A DNA stretch of 29,068 nucleotides from a virus: IMG/VR virus record IMGVR_UViG_3300025118_000100, positions 1-29,068 of that record. One strand, written 5' to 3'. Both the position numbers and the translations under genes were made by a program. Numbering within the stretch: the first letter of the stretch is position 1; every line of letters starts with the position of its first letter. The notes beneath the pieces were generated by a model. It did no database searches, was not told the DNA's origin, and worked only from the letters and a program-made list of their open reading frames with translations. Below, piece after piece: positions 13,214 to 20,673 of the stretch.

Positions 13214-16156
13214 ATGTCAGTAAAAGATTTTAAGTTCGTGTCTCCAGGGGTTTTTATTAACGAGATTGATAACTCGTTTATACCCAAATCGGCAGACACA
13301 ATCGGACCAGTTGTTATTGGTCGCGCTCAGCGCGGGATATCCATGCAGCCGGTAAAAGTTCAATCATATTCAGAGTTTGTTGAAGTGTTTGGCGATACGG
13401 TTCCGGGTGATGCCGGCGGCGATGTATACCGCGATTCTGTGGATCTTCAGTCCCCCATGTACGGTACATATGCAGCAAAGGCGTTCTTAAGATCAAACGT
13501 GGCGCCACTTACATATATTCGTTTGCTTGGACACGATTCCGATTCCGCCGATTCCACAGCCGGCTCTAAGGCCGGCTGGAAGACGGATAGCTTCCTTAGC
13601 ACCACAAACAGCGGCGGTGGAACGTTCGGCCTCTGGGTTGCACCTTCTGGCTCGAATGCCGTACTGAGCGCTCACGGTGGCGCCTGGGCATTTACTGGCA
13701 GTAACGCGTTCCAATTAGCTGCAGTCTTTTACAATGATAATGGCGGAATGGCTCTCGTAGGTAATACGTGGGGCAACGCCTCCGGAAGTGTGGCGCCAAA
13801 CGTCACTGACACAAAATCAAACGCAATGATCCTCTCCGATGCAAACGGCACCTTCACCGCACAAATCAGCGGCAGCACGGGCGCCACTGAAAAGATCACC
13901 TTTTCGATGAATGATAATTCGGAAGATTATATCCGTCGGAAGTTCAGCACTAACCCAATGTTGCGCCGCGGCGGCGATTTTTACACCAACGAGAAGGATT
14001 GGTGGCTTGGCGAGACTTTTGATCAAGAGATCAGAGATGCCGGCCTTAACTCTGGCCAGCTTGTGGGTGTCATCTTAGGCATTCAGCTTCAGGGTGGATC
14101 CGATGATGAGGGCCCCGGCAACATGTATGGCCAAGCTGCCCGCGAAGCGGTTGCGGGCTGGTTCATCGCTCAGAACGCCGGCGCCCCAACCGATTATGAA
14201 GCAGAGAACATGCAAAAGTTGTTCCGTCTGCATGGCCGCGGCCACGGCGAATGGCTGATGAAGCACTGTAAAGTTTCAATTGAAAAAATTCGTCCGTCGA
14301 GCACAACCACCAGCGAGTACGGCACATTTTCGGTGGTAATCAGAAGCATTAGCGACTCTGATAACGCTGTTCAAGTTATGGAGAGGTTTGACAATCTAAA
14401 TCTTAATCCTAATTCTCCAAATTATATTGGTTCCCAAATTGGTACTGAATATTATAGTTGGAGTGAAACCGACCGAAAGTTGATTTTAGAGGGCGATGGG
14501 CACCCTAACCGCTCTAAATTTATTCGTGTTGAGCTTTCTGATGTTGTCCGCGGAGGTGCACTGGAAAAAGCTACCTCGTTGCCCTTTGGCTATTACGCGC
14601 CTCCGAAGTTCTCGACCACGACACTCCGCGTATCGGTCACCGGCTCTCGCTCCGGAAATGCCAGCAAATATATTATTGCTGGTAGTCAGTTGCCTGATTT
14701 TGCTGGTAACGCCAGCTGCACCGCCATATCCTCATCTCAGGTACCGGCCGGCGCCGGCTTCGGTAGCGCATCGTTTGCGTTCCCGGAGGTAAGGTTGCGC
14801 AATTCAGCATCTGACGGCGGCCTTGTTAACTATCGCGATGCCTACTTTGGATTTCAGAATACCAGATCCAGCGGCAGCACAGTTGGCATGCCGGCTATTT
14901 GGCAGACCAACAGGCTTTGGTCGCAAACCGTAGGTGATGATCCCACCACTTCGACTGGCACTGGAATAGATGGGTTTAGCACTATCTTTTCTCTCGACGA
15001 TATTCTTACGGGAAGCAGCACCACGGGGTTCTTCTATCGGTCGGGTTCTCACAAGAACGGCCTTTCCGTAAGCGGACAGACAGGCAGCGCGTCTACCTAC
15101 AAGACGCTGTTGGATCTTGGCGTTGATCGCTTTACTGCTCCATTCTGGGGAGCAAGTGATGGACTAAACATCCGTGTTCCGGATCCCATGTACAATGCTG
15201 CAATGAGCGAGTTATCTGACAATGACAATAGCTATATTTACTACACATGGCGACGCGCAATTGATTCGATTGCCGACCCTGAGTTTGTTAACATGAATCT
15301 CTTGGCCGCGCCCGGCTTGGGTTTAAACTCCTTGACTGCTCATATGATCAACACTTGTGAAAATCGTGCTGATGCTATGGCTCTCATAGACCTGGAGGAT
15401 GCTTATAAGCCCCGCGCGGAAGGAAAGACGGGGATCACCAAAGAGTCCGATAGAGTTACTTACAACCCAACTCAACTTTCTAACAATCTTCGCGATCGTC
15501 GCATCGACTCGAGTTATGGCTGTACATTCTATCCGTGGGTTCAAACCCGTGATGAAAACACAGGTCAACTTGTTTGGATTCCGCCTACGGTAGCCATGAT
15601 GGGCGTTCTGGCAAGTTCCGAGCGCAAGTCAAAGATTTGGTTCGCTCCCGCGGGCTTTAACCGCGGCGGCTTGAGTGATGGCGCCGCAGGTATTCCGATT
15701 ACGCAAGTCACCACTCGACTTTCATCGAGGGACCGCGACACGCTGTACAACGCGCGTATTAATCCGATTGCTTCATTCCCCTCCACCGGAATTGTGGTCT
15801 TCGGACAGAAAACGCTTCAAGAGCGTCAATCCGCCCTTGATAGAATTAACGTTAGAAGGTTGGTCATCTACCTTAAGAAGCAGATTTCCATCCTATCCAC
15901 CCAGATTCTGTTTGAGCAAAATGTTCAAGCAACTTGGAATCGATTCAAGGGACTCATCGATCCGTTCTTGGCGAACGTGACTACCGAGTATGGTATCACA
16001 GATTATCGCCTGATCCTTGATGAATCTACCACCACGGCCGACCTCATTGATCAGAACATTATGTATGCCAAGATCATGATCAAGCCAGCCCGCGCCATCG
16101 AATTCATTGCGATTGACTTCGTAATTGCTTCAACCGGCGCATCTTTTGATGATTAA
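13214..16156 (+). CDS. gp18: Tail sheath protein, gp18-like (enlarged)
   Basis: A 980-residue contractile sheath subunit. The conserved N-terminal segment is V-S-P-G-V-F-I-N-E-I-D-N-S, then G-P-V-V-I-G-R-A-Q-R-G and S-Y-S-E-F-V-E-V-F-G. The C-terminal core is also typical: N-L-L-A-A-P-G-L, Y-P-W-V-Q-T-R-D, W-I-P-P-T-V-A-M-M-G, K-I-W-F-A-P-A-G-F-N-R-G, G-I-V-V-F-G-Q-K-T-L, N-V-R-R-L-V-I-Y-L-K-K, and an end with K-P-A-R-A-I-E-F-I-A-I-D-F. These two regions bracket about 550 residues rich in Gly, Ser and Asn (roughly residues 110-650), probably surface-exposed insertion domains. T4 gp18 is 659 aa. Sheath subunits surround the tube and drive contraction. SD AAGGAAGGGAA precedes the ATG. The tube gene follows after 51 bases. 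Confidence 0.93.
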   Translation: MSVKDFKFVSPGVFINEIDNSFIPKSADTIGPVVIGRAQRGISMQPVKVQSYSEFVEVFGDTVPGDAGGDVYRDSVDLQSPMYGTYAAKAFLRSNVAPLTYIRLLGHDSDSADSTAGSKAGWKTDSFLSTTNSGGGTFGLWVAPSGSNAVLSAHGGAWAFTGSNAFQLAAVFYNDNGGMALVGNTWGNASGSVAPNVTDTKSNAMILSDANGTFTAQISGSTGATEKITFSMNDNSEDYIRRKFSTNPMLRRGGDFYTNEKDWWLGETFDQEIRDAGLNSGQLVGVILGIQLQGGSDDEGPGNMYGQAAREAVAGWFIAQNAGAPTDYEAENMQKLFRLHGRGHGEWLMKHCKVSIEKIRPSSTTTSEYGTFSVVIRSISDSDNAVQVMERFDNLNLNPNSPNYIGSQIGTEYYSWSETDRKLILEGDGHPNRSKFIRVELSDVVRGGALEKATSLPFGYYAPPKFSTTTLRVSVTGSRSGNASKYIIAGSQLPDFAGNASCTAISSSQVPAGAGFGSASFAFPEVRLRNSASDGGLVNYRDAYFGFQNTRSSGSTVGMPAIWQTNRLWSQTVGDDPTTSTGTGIDGFSTIFSLDDILTGSSTTGFFYRSGSHKNGLSVSGQTGSASTYKTLLDLGVDRFTAPFWGASDGLNIRVPDPMYNAAMSELSDNDNSYIYYTWRRAIDSIADPEFVNMNLLAAPGLGLNSLTAHMINTCENRADAMALIDLEDAYKPRAEGKTGITKESDRVTYNPTQLSNNLRDRRIDSSYGCTFYPWVQTRDENTGQLVWIPPTVAMMGVLASSERKSKIWFAPAGFNRGGLSDGAAGIPITQVTTRLSSRDRDTLYNARINPIASFPSTGIVVFGQKTLQERQSALDRINVRRLVIYLKKQISILSTQILFEQNVQATWNRFKGLIDPFLANVTTEYGITDYRLILDESTTTADLIDQNIMYAKIMIKPARAIEFIAIDFVIASTGASFDD

Positions 16157-16168
16157 TAATAGATAGAT

Positions 16169-16176
16169 ACTAATTA
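16169..16176 (+). promoter_or_regulatory. Candidate late promoter motif, variant ACTAATTA
   Basis: One-base variant of the octamer, 31 bases before the tube ATG at 16208 and with an AAAGGAG SD downstream, the same layout as at 1644 and 6802. It would allow extra transcription of the tube gene. Role inferred. Confidence 0.3.
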
Positions 16177-16207
16177 AAAGTAAGACACAAAAAGGAGTAC
16201 TTAACAA

Positions 16208-16813
16208 ATGCCATTCTGGTCAACAAATTTTTCCGAGCAAGGAGCCGAATACAAGGATCCAAAAAGAAAGTTTAGATTTCAAGTGCAGTTTCAGGGAATC
16301 AGCGCACAAATCGGAGGCGCCGCCGCTTGGTACGCCAAGACCGTAACAAAGCCGGCCTTCTCGATTGCGGCCGCAGAGCACAAATACCTTAACCACACGT
16401 TCTTTTATCCAGGATCTGTTACGTGGGAAGATGTTTCGCTAACGTTGGTCGACCCGGTCGAGCCCGACATGGCAGCAACGCTTTCAGACATTGTTCAACT
16501 TTCTGGATATAAGCCGCCCGTTACTTCGACTGAAGAAGGTAGCCTATCCACGATGTCCAAGGCCAAGGCCGCCGGCGCTCTGGGCGCAGTAACAATTGCC
16601 CAGTTGGATGCCAACGGCGCCCCCCTCGAAACCTGGACGCTTATGAACGCGTTTATCACCGAGCTTAAGTACGGCGACCTGGCTTACGGCGATGATGAAT
16701 TAACTGAAATGTCGCTCACTCTTAAGTATGATTGGGCTACGGTAAGTACGTCCGGCGGATCAGTAGCAGTTGGCGGCAACCAGGGATCCGAATTCTTTTC
16801 TATCAACAGCTAA
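16208..16813 (+). CDS. gp19: Tail tube protein, gp19-like
   Basis: A 201-residue subunit of the inner tail tube. Family features are an N-terminal P-K-R-K-F-R-F-Q-V-Q-F strand, W-Y-A-K-T-V-T-K-P-A-F then H-K-Y-L-N-H-T-F-F-Y-P-G, W-E-D-V-S-L-T-L-V-D-P, and a C-terminal W-T-L-M-N-A-F-I-T-E-L-K-Y-G-D-L-A-Y-G-D-D-E-L-type strand pair followed by Y-D-W-A. T4 gp19 is 163 aa; the extra residues are a small loop around residues 105-125 and a Ser/Gly-rich tail. The place directly after the sheath gene matches T4 (18 then 19). SD AAAGGAG lies upstream. Tube length is expected to be set by the tape measure at 18002. Confidence 0.92.
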   Translation: MPFWSTNFSEQGAEYKDPKRKFRFQVQFQGISAQIGGAAAWYAKTVTKPAFSIAAAEHKYLNHTFFYPGSVTWEDVSLTLVDPVEPDMAATLSDIVQLSGYKPPVTSTEEGSLSTMSKAKAAGALGAVTIAQLDANGAPLETWTLMNAFITELKYGDLAYGDDELTEMSLTLKYDWATVSTSGGSVAVGGNQGSEFFSINS

Positions 16814-16839
16814 CGACAATTTTTAAATAGAGGTGTATA

Positions 16840-17697
16840 TTGTCTAGAAACAAAAACCGCGTTGGGAGCAACAAAACCGCAGGAAGTGCCCCACCGCAAC
16901 ATGTCATGCAAAATCATGATGGAGGAGGTCTTTCCTTCGTAATACCGACAGAATTTGTCGATCTACCTTCAATGGGAAAGTTTTATCCCGAAGGTCATCC
17001 CCTGCACGCACAAGACAGCATTGAAATAAAGCAAATGACTGCGAAAGAAGAAGATATTCTCACGTCGCGCTCATTGCTTAAAAAGGGTGTTGCACTAGAC
17101 CGCGTCATCGAAAGCGTGATCATGAACAAGAGTGTGAATCCAAGCGATCTCCTCATTGGCGATCGAAACGCGATTATTGTTGCAACCCGAGTTTCCGGCT
17201 ATGGAAACGAGTATGCAACCAACGTCACGTGTCCAAATTGTGCACATACACAGAAGTATGAATTTGATTTGAATGAAAGTACTATCTATCATGGCGAGAA
17301 TGCTCAGGATTTGCAGATCACCGACCATGGCGACGGCACATTTTCGACCGTACTGCCACGCAGCAACTTTGATGTTAGATTTCGACTGCTGACCGGTCGC
17401 GACGAGAAAACCCTATCACAACAGGCCGAAAGTGGAAGAAAGTCCCGAGGCCTTGAAAAGAACATTACAACACAATTAAAGAATATGATTGTATCTATTA
17501 ATAACGAAGACAATAGACAAGTGATTGGTCAGGGGATTGAACTCCTGCCTTCTTTGGATGCTCGCCATTTGCGCACGGCCTACAAATTAGCCGCGCCAAA
17601 CATCGATCTGTCACAATATTTTGAGTGCGAAGAGTGCGGTCACGAAGAGACCATGGAGGTACCGCTTACAGCGGACTTTTTTTGGCCTGACCGATGA
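16840..17697 (+). CDS. Baseplate hub / tail assembly protein, gp26-like, with zinc ribbon
   Basis: A 285-residue protein starting at TTG (16840) with GAGGTG five bases upstream. After a basic, disordered N-terminus it reads F-V-I-P-T-E-F-V-D-L-P-S-M-G-K-F-Y-P, then M-T-A-K-E-E-D-I-L and D-R-V-I-E-S-V-I, a pattern I associate with T4 gp26-type proteins of aquatic myophages. Cys131-x-x-Cys134 and Cys263-x-x-Cys266 form a four-cysteine zinc ribbon, with the intervening 130 residues making a beta/helical domain. It ends next to a run of seven T residues and just before the short gene at 17702, directly upstream of the tape measure. That is the place of tail-assembly chaperones (lambda G/GT, P2 E/E'), so it may be a tape-measure chaperone rather than a hub subunit. 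Confidence 0.7.
   Translation: MSRNKNRVGSNKTAGSAPPQHVMQNHDGGGLSFVIPTEFVDLPSMGKFYPEGHPLHAQDSIEIKQMTAKEEDILTSRSLLKKGVALDRVIESVIMNKSVNPSDLLIGDRNAIIVATRVSGYGNEYATNVTCPNCAHTQKYEFDLNESTIYHGENAQDLQITDHGDGTFSTVLPRSNFDVRFRLLTGRDEKTLSQQAESGRKSRGLEKNITTQLKNMIVSINNEDNRQVIGQGIELLPSLDARHLRTAYKLAAPNIDLSQYFECEECGHEETMEVPLTADFFWPDR
17677..17683 (+). other. T7 run, candidate +1/-2 frameshift site
   Basis: In the gp26-like frame the codons are GAC TTT TTT TGG and the stop TGA follows at 17695. The frame of the downstream gene is +1 relative to this one and is open across the run. A Phe tRNA can re-pair with TTT after a +1 or -2 slip. A -1 slip would meet TGA at 17688. Confidence 0.4.
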
Positions 17698-17701
17698 TTA
17701 C

Positions 17702-17935
17702 ATGCACAATGTGTATGAACAATTCTTTTTCTTAAAATATTCAGGCGGATGGAGCTTTTCCGAATCTTATAATTTGCCGGTGGGCCTCCGCACCTGGTTC
17801 GTGGAACGCCTTATTCAACAGATAGAGACTGAAAACGAAGCGGCCACCCAAGCCTCCAAGGGCGGCGGGAAGGCTCAAGCTTTAAGTGCCCACAACCAGC
17901 CCCCCACCCCGGCCACATTTTCAAAGAAATACTAA
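17702..17935 (+). CDS. Short tail-assembly partner, possible frameshift extension
   Basis: From the ATG at 17702 this is a 77-residue protein. It has an aromatic helical core (Y-E-Q-F-F-F-L-K-Y-S-G-G-W-S-F, then Y-N-L-P-V-G-L-R-x-W-F-V-E-R-L) and an Ala/Gly/Gln-rich tail. The core is convincing as a real folded protein, and I recall similar short proteins next to gp26 in aquatic myophages. No SD precedes this ATG; the previous stop ends four bases before it. Expression must therefore rely on coupling, or on frameshifting at 17677-17683, which would append G-L-T-D-D-Y and this segment to the gp26-like protein. Being the last gene before the tape measure, it matches the T or E' partner of lambda- and P2-type chaperone pairs. 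The function is inferred from context. Confidence 0.65.
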   Translation: MHNVYEQFFFLKYSGGWSFSESYNLPVGLRTWFVERLIQQIETENEAATQASKGGGKAQALSAHNQPPTPATFSKKY

Positions 17936-17945
17936 TCAAATTCAC

Positions 17946-17976
17946 TAAATAGTCTTTTTCGATAGCAAACTATTTA
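17946..17976 (+). promoter_or_regulatory. Inverted pair of the promoter-like octamer (TAAATAGT / ACTATTTA)
   Basis: TAAATAGT at 17946-17953 is the reverse complement of ACTATTTA at 17969-17976, with 15 bases between. The right copy lies 25 bases before the tape-measure GTG and matches the other promoter candidates. The pair could form an 8-bp AT-rich hairpin, or be two motif copies in opposite orientation. Role inferred. Confidence 0.45.
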
Positions 17977-18001
17977 TTTTTGAATATAAGAGGTTTTTTT
18001 T

Positions 18002-20671
18002 GTGCCGACAAGAGAAGAAGAACAACAGAGGCTAATAGCCCTCGCTAAAGAGTACAATGCCGAACGCGGCCGCACTTTAGAGTTAGAAGATGACATCCTC
18101 ATCGCACTGGGCGAGCAAATCGACAGACAGCAGTCGCGTTTCGAGAACCTCAAAGCCCAAGGAGAAGCCTTGGAGACCCAACTTGGCGTGTACGAAAAAC
18201 TTTCGGCTTCAGACAATAAGCGAGTTTTGCTGGCTCAAACTTCTCGAGATCTAGCCAAGAACAAGCTGGATATCGCAAAACAACTCCTTGTCGCTGGTAC
18301 CGACGAGTACAAAGACCGCGAAGAGGCTTACAATATCGCAGTGAAAGATCTAGAGACAGCTGAAAAGAAACTTGAGGTTACCAAGGGCACAACTGACGCA
18401 ATAAAACAAGGGACTGCTGCAGCCCAACAGCTGGGCACCGCAATGGCTTCCGCTTTTGGCCAGTATGGTGAGCACCCGTTCTTTAATGCTAAAACTATAG
18501 GCAATCTTATTAAAGTAGGCCGCGGCATGTACGACAAGAGTCTCAAGCCTCTTAACACTCTTATCGGTTCAATGGCCGGCGGATCGTTGGTGGCACTGAC
18601 CAATTCCTTCTTCAATCTCATTTTTGAGTTGGACCAAACCCAGCGCTCCTTCATTCGTGCGACCGGCGCAGGCGAAGAATATGCCGACAGCATAAAGGAA
18701 GTTTATGAAGAAACGCGCGTTCTTGGCGTGGATATGAAAGAAGTCGCGGCCAGTATGCAAGCGCTTTATACAACTTATACTGATTTTACCATGCTAAGCA
18801 AGGCTCAGCGAGATGAATTAGTTACAACAGGCGCCACTCTGGCAGAATTGGGTGTTTCTAACGAAGATTTTGCAAGGAGTATGCAATTGCAGACAAAGAT
18901 ACTTGGCGAAAGCGTGTCATCTGCCAGGGCCAATTCGCTCGAATTGGCTGACCTCGCGGGCATCATTGGCGTAACCCCGCAGCAGATGGGTAGAGATTTT
19001 GCAGAGGCCGGCGCAGGGATTGCAAAGTTAGGCACCCATGGCGTACGGGCCTTTAAGGATCTTGCAATTGTTTCCAAGTCAACGGGCCTTGAAATAAGCA
19101 AGCTCTTGGCAATTACAGATAAGTTCGACACATTCGAAGGCGCCGCCACACAAGCAGGCAAACTTAACGCAGCATTGGGCGGCAACTTCGTTAATGCGAT
19201 GGATCTGATGACGGCCACAGATCCGGTCGAGCGCTTCAGCATGATTCGAGATGCGATATTAGATACGGGCCTGACTTTCGACGATATGTCCTATTACCAG
19301 AGGGTTTTCTACAAGGACGCTCTCGGCCTTAATGATGTAAGCGATCTCGCGCTAATGCTTTCTGGAGATATGAGCACTCTAGCCGGCTCAACGCAGAAAA
19401 CTACCGCTCAATATAAAAAAGCAGCAGAAGAAGCTAAACGAGTCCAGAGCATTACTGAACAATTTAAAGCCGCCATGATGGATCTGATTCCTGTGGCTAG
19501 CGACCTTTTAACAGAATTTCGTGACTACACAAAGACGTTGACGGAAGGTAGTCCTGCCCGCAAAGAGCTACAATCCTTCATCGGTAACTTGGGGACTGCC
19601 CTAAAATGGGTAGCCCGGGCCATGATACTCGTCGCTAAAAATTGGAGAACCGCCGCGTGGACCTTGGGCGGCGTCTGGATCGCCGCGGCGCTGTACAAGT
19701 GGTGGGCGCTTAGGAAGTTTTTAGAGGATTTCATGGGAAAAACCATTCTTAAGCTGTCTGAAGGCGCCGGATCGGCCCTTGAAAAGCTCGGCGAAAGCGG
19801 TGGCGAGGCCATCGATAGTGTGGGTGAAGCCGCTACTAAAAATGCTGTAGGAATTGGTGCCCTGTCTCTATCAATTGTCGCAATTGGCGCCGCAGTCGCA
19901 ATGGCTGCCTTGGGGCTTGCAGAGCTTGTAAAAGCTTTCGGCGCCGCCGGCGATAATGCCGGCGCGGCAGTGTTCACCATCAACATGCTCCTTGGTGCCT
20001 TCATCGGGATGATGGCGTTACTTATTCCCTTGGCGCCAGTTGCCGGCGCAGCCGGCACGGCGCTGATGCCGTTAGCGGCCGTGATTCTCGCGATCGGCGC
20101 TGCAGTCGGCCTAGCTGCCGGCGGCATCGGACTAATGGCCTACGGACTAACAGAGATGTTTAAAGCAATGGACGTGCCTAAAATGTTGGCCTTCACTGCG
20201 TTTGTGGCGGTGGCAGGCACAATTGGCCTCTTGCTTATACCAGCCGCCCTGGGTCTGTCCATGTTTACAGGGGCGATGTTTGCCTTTGGCCTACAACTAA
20301 GACTCTTCCCAACTGATGAATTAGCGCCAATGACGGCATTTTTGGCCTCGCTCGGCCTTGCCGGCGCCGTGGCCACCGATCTACACAAAGTTGCATTAGC
20401 AATTGGAGAAATTAACAACAAGTTAAGAGAAATGCCAAAAGAAAATCACGCAGAGTTCACCACCACCATGCATGCGGTCACCACGGCTGCAGTTGCGGCC
20501 ACGACTGCTCAAGCGGCCGCTCGCACCCAGGTCTCGTCCCCTGCCGCCAGCACACCAGCCAACGAGCGCCCATATGCAGTCAAGGTGGAACTGACGCTTG
20601 ATGGAGACATAATAAGTGAAAAGCAGCTGACGTTTCTCGCCGGCAGATTAATGGAAGGAGCAATAGGATAA
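18002..20671 (+). CDS. Tail tape measure protein
   Basis: An 889-residue protein starting at GTG (18002), with AAGAGG eight bases upstream. Residues 1-130 are a long charged coiled coil. Residues 140-520 are mostly helical and Ala-rich, with S-F-F-N-L-I-F-E-L-D-x-T-Q-R-S-F. Four hydrophobic stretches follow at about 552-570, 617-641, 654-716 and 730-763, the usual membrane-interacting zone of tape measures. The C-terminus is Ala/Thr-rich and ends with a strand-like V-E-L-T-L-D-G-D. In contractile phages this protein fixes tail length (T4 gp29 role) and leaves with the DNA during infection. Size, helix content, hydrophobic zone and position after the chaperone-like pair and before baseplate genes all agree. 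Sequence match to gp29 itself is not evident. Confidence 0.85.
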   Translation: MPTREEEQQRLIALAKEYNAERGRTLELEDDILIALGEQIDRQQSRFENLKAQGEALETQLGVYEKLSASDNKRVLLAQTSRDLAKNKLDIAKQLLVAGTDEYKDREEAYNIAVKDLETAEKKLEVTKGTTDAIKQGTAAAQQLGTAMASAFGQYGEHPFFNAKTIGNLIKVGRGMYDKSLKPLNTLIGSMAGGSLVALTNSFFNLIFELDQTQRSFIRATGAGEEYADSIKEVYEETRVLGVDMKEVAASMQALYTTYTDFTMLSKAQRDELVTTGATLAELGVSNEDFARSMQLQTKILGESVSSARANSLELADLAGIIGVTPQQMGRDFAEAGAGIAKLGTHGVRAFKDLAIVSKSTGLEISKLLAITDKFDTFEGAATQAGKLNAALGGNFVNAMDLMTATDPVERFSMIRDAILDTGLTFDDMSYYQRVFYKDALGLNDVSDLALMLSGDMSTLAGSTQKTTAQYKKAAEEAKRVQSITEQFKAAMMDLIPVASDLLTEFRDYTKTLTEGSPARKELQSFIGNLGTALKWVARAMILVAKNWRTAAWTLGGVWIAAALYKWWALRKFLEDFMGKTILKLSEGAGSALEKLGESGGEAIDSVGEAATKNAVGIGALSLSIVAIGAAVAMAALGLAELVKAFGAAGDNAGAAVFTINMLLGAFIGMMALLIPLAPVAGAAGTALMPLAAVILAIGAAVGLAAGGIGLMAYGLTEMFKAMDVPKMLAFTAFVAVAGTIGLLLIPAALGLSMFTGAMFAFGLQLRLFPTDELAPMTAFLASLGLAGAVATDLHKVALAIGEINNKLREMPKENHAEFTTTMHAVTTAAVAATTAQAAARTQVSSPAASTPANERPYAVKVELTLDGDIISEKQLTFLAGRLMEGAIG

Positions 20672-20673
20672 CA

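Noticed and set aside
14496-14792. Alternative-frame open reading frame inside the sheath gene
   Set aside because: Same-strand shadow of a well-supported gene, with no SD and no protein-like pattern.
17682-17690. -1 frameshift at the T7 run
   Set aside because: In the -1 frame the codons read TTG GCC TGA, so translation would stop at once; only +1 or -2 reaches the downstream frame.
17621-17701. Upstream ATG at 17621 as start of the short partner gene
   Set aside because: It lies deep inside the zinc-ribbon gene, has no SD, and the encoded segment to 17680 is the basic shadow of the C-x-x-C region.
19525-20127. Antisense open frame over the tape measure gene (about 200 codons)
   Set aside because: It follows from the Ala/Gly-rich composition of the tape measure; no protein-like pattern and no start signal.
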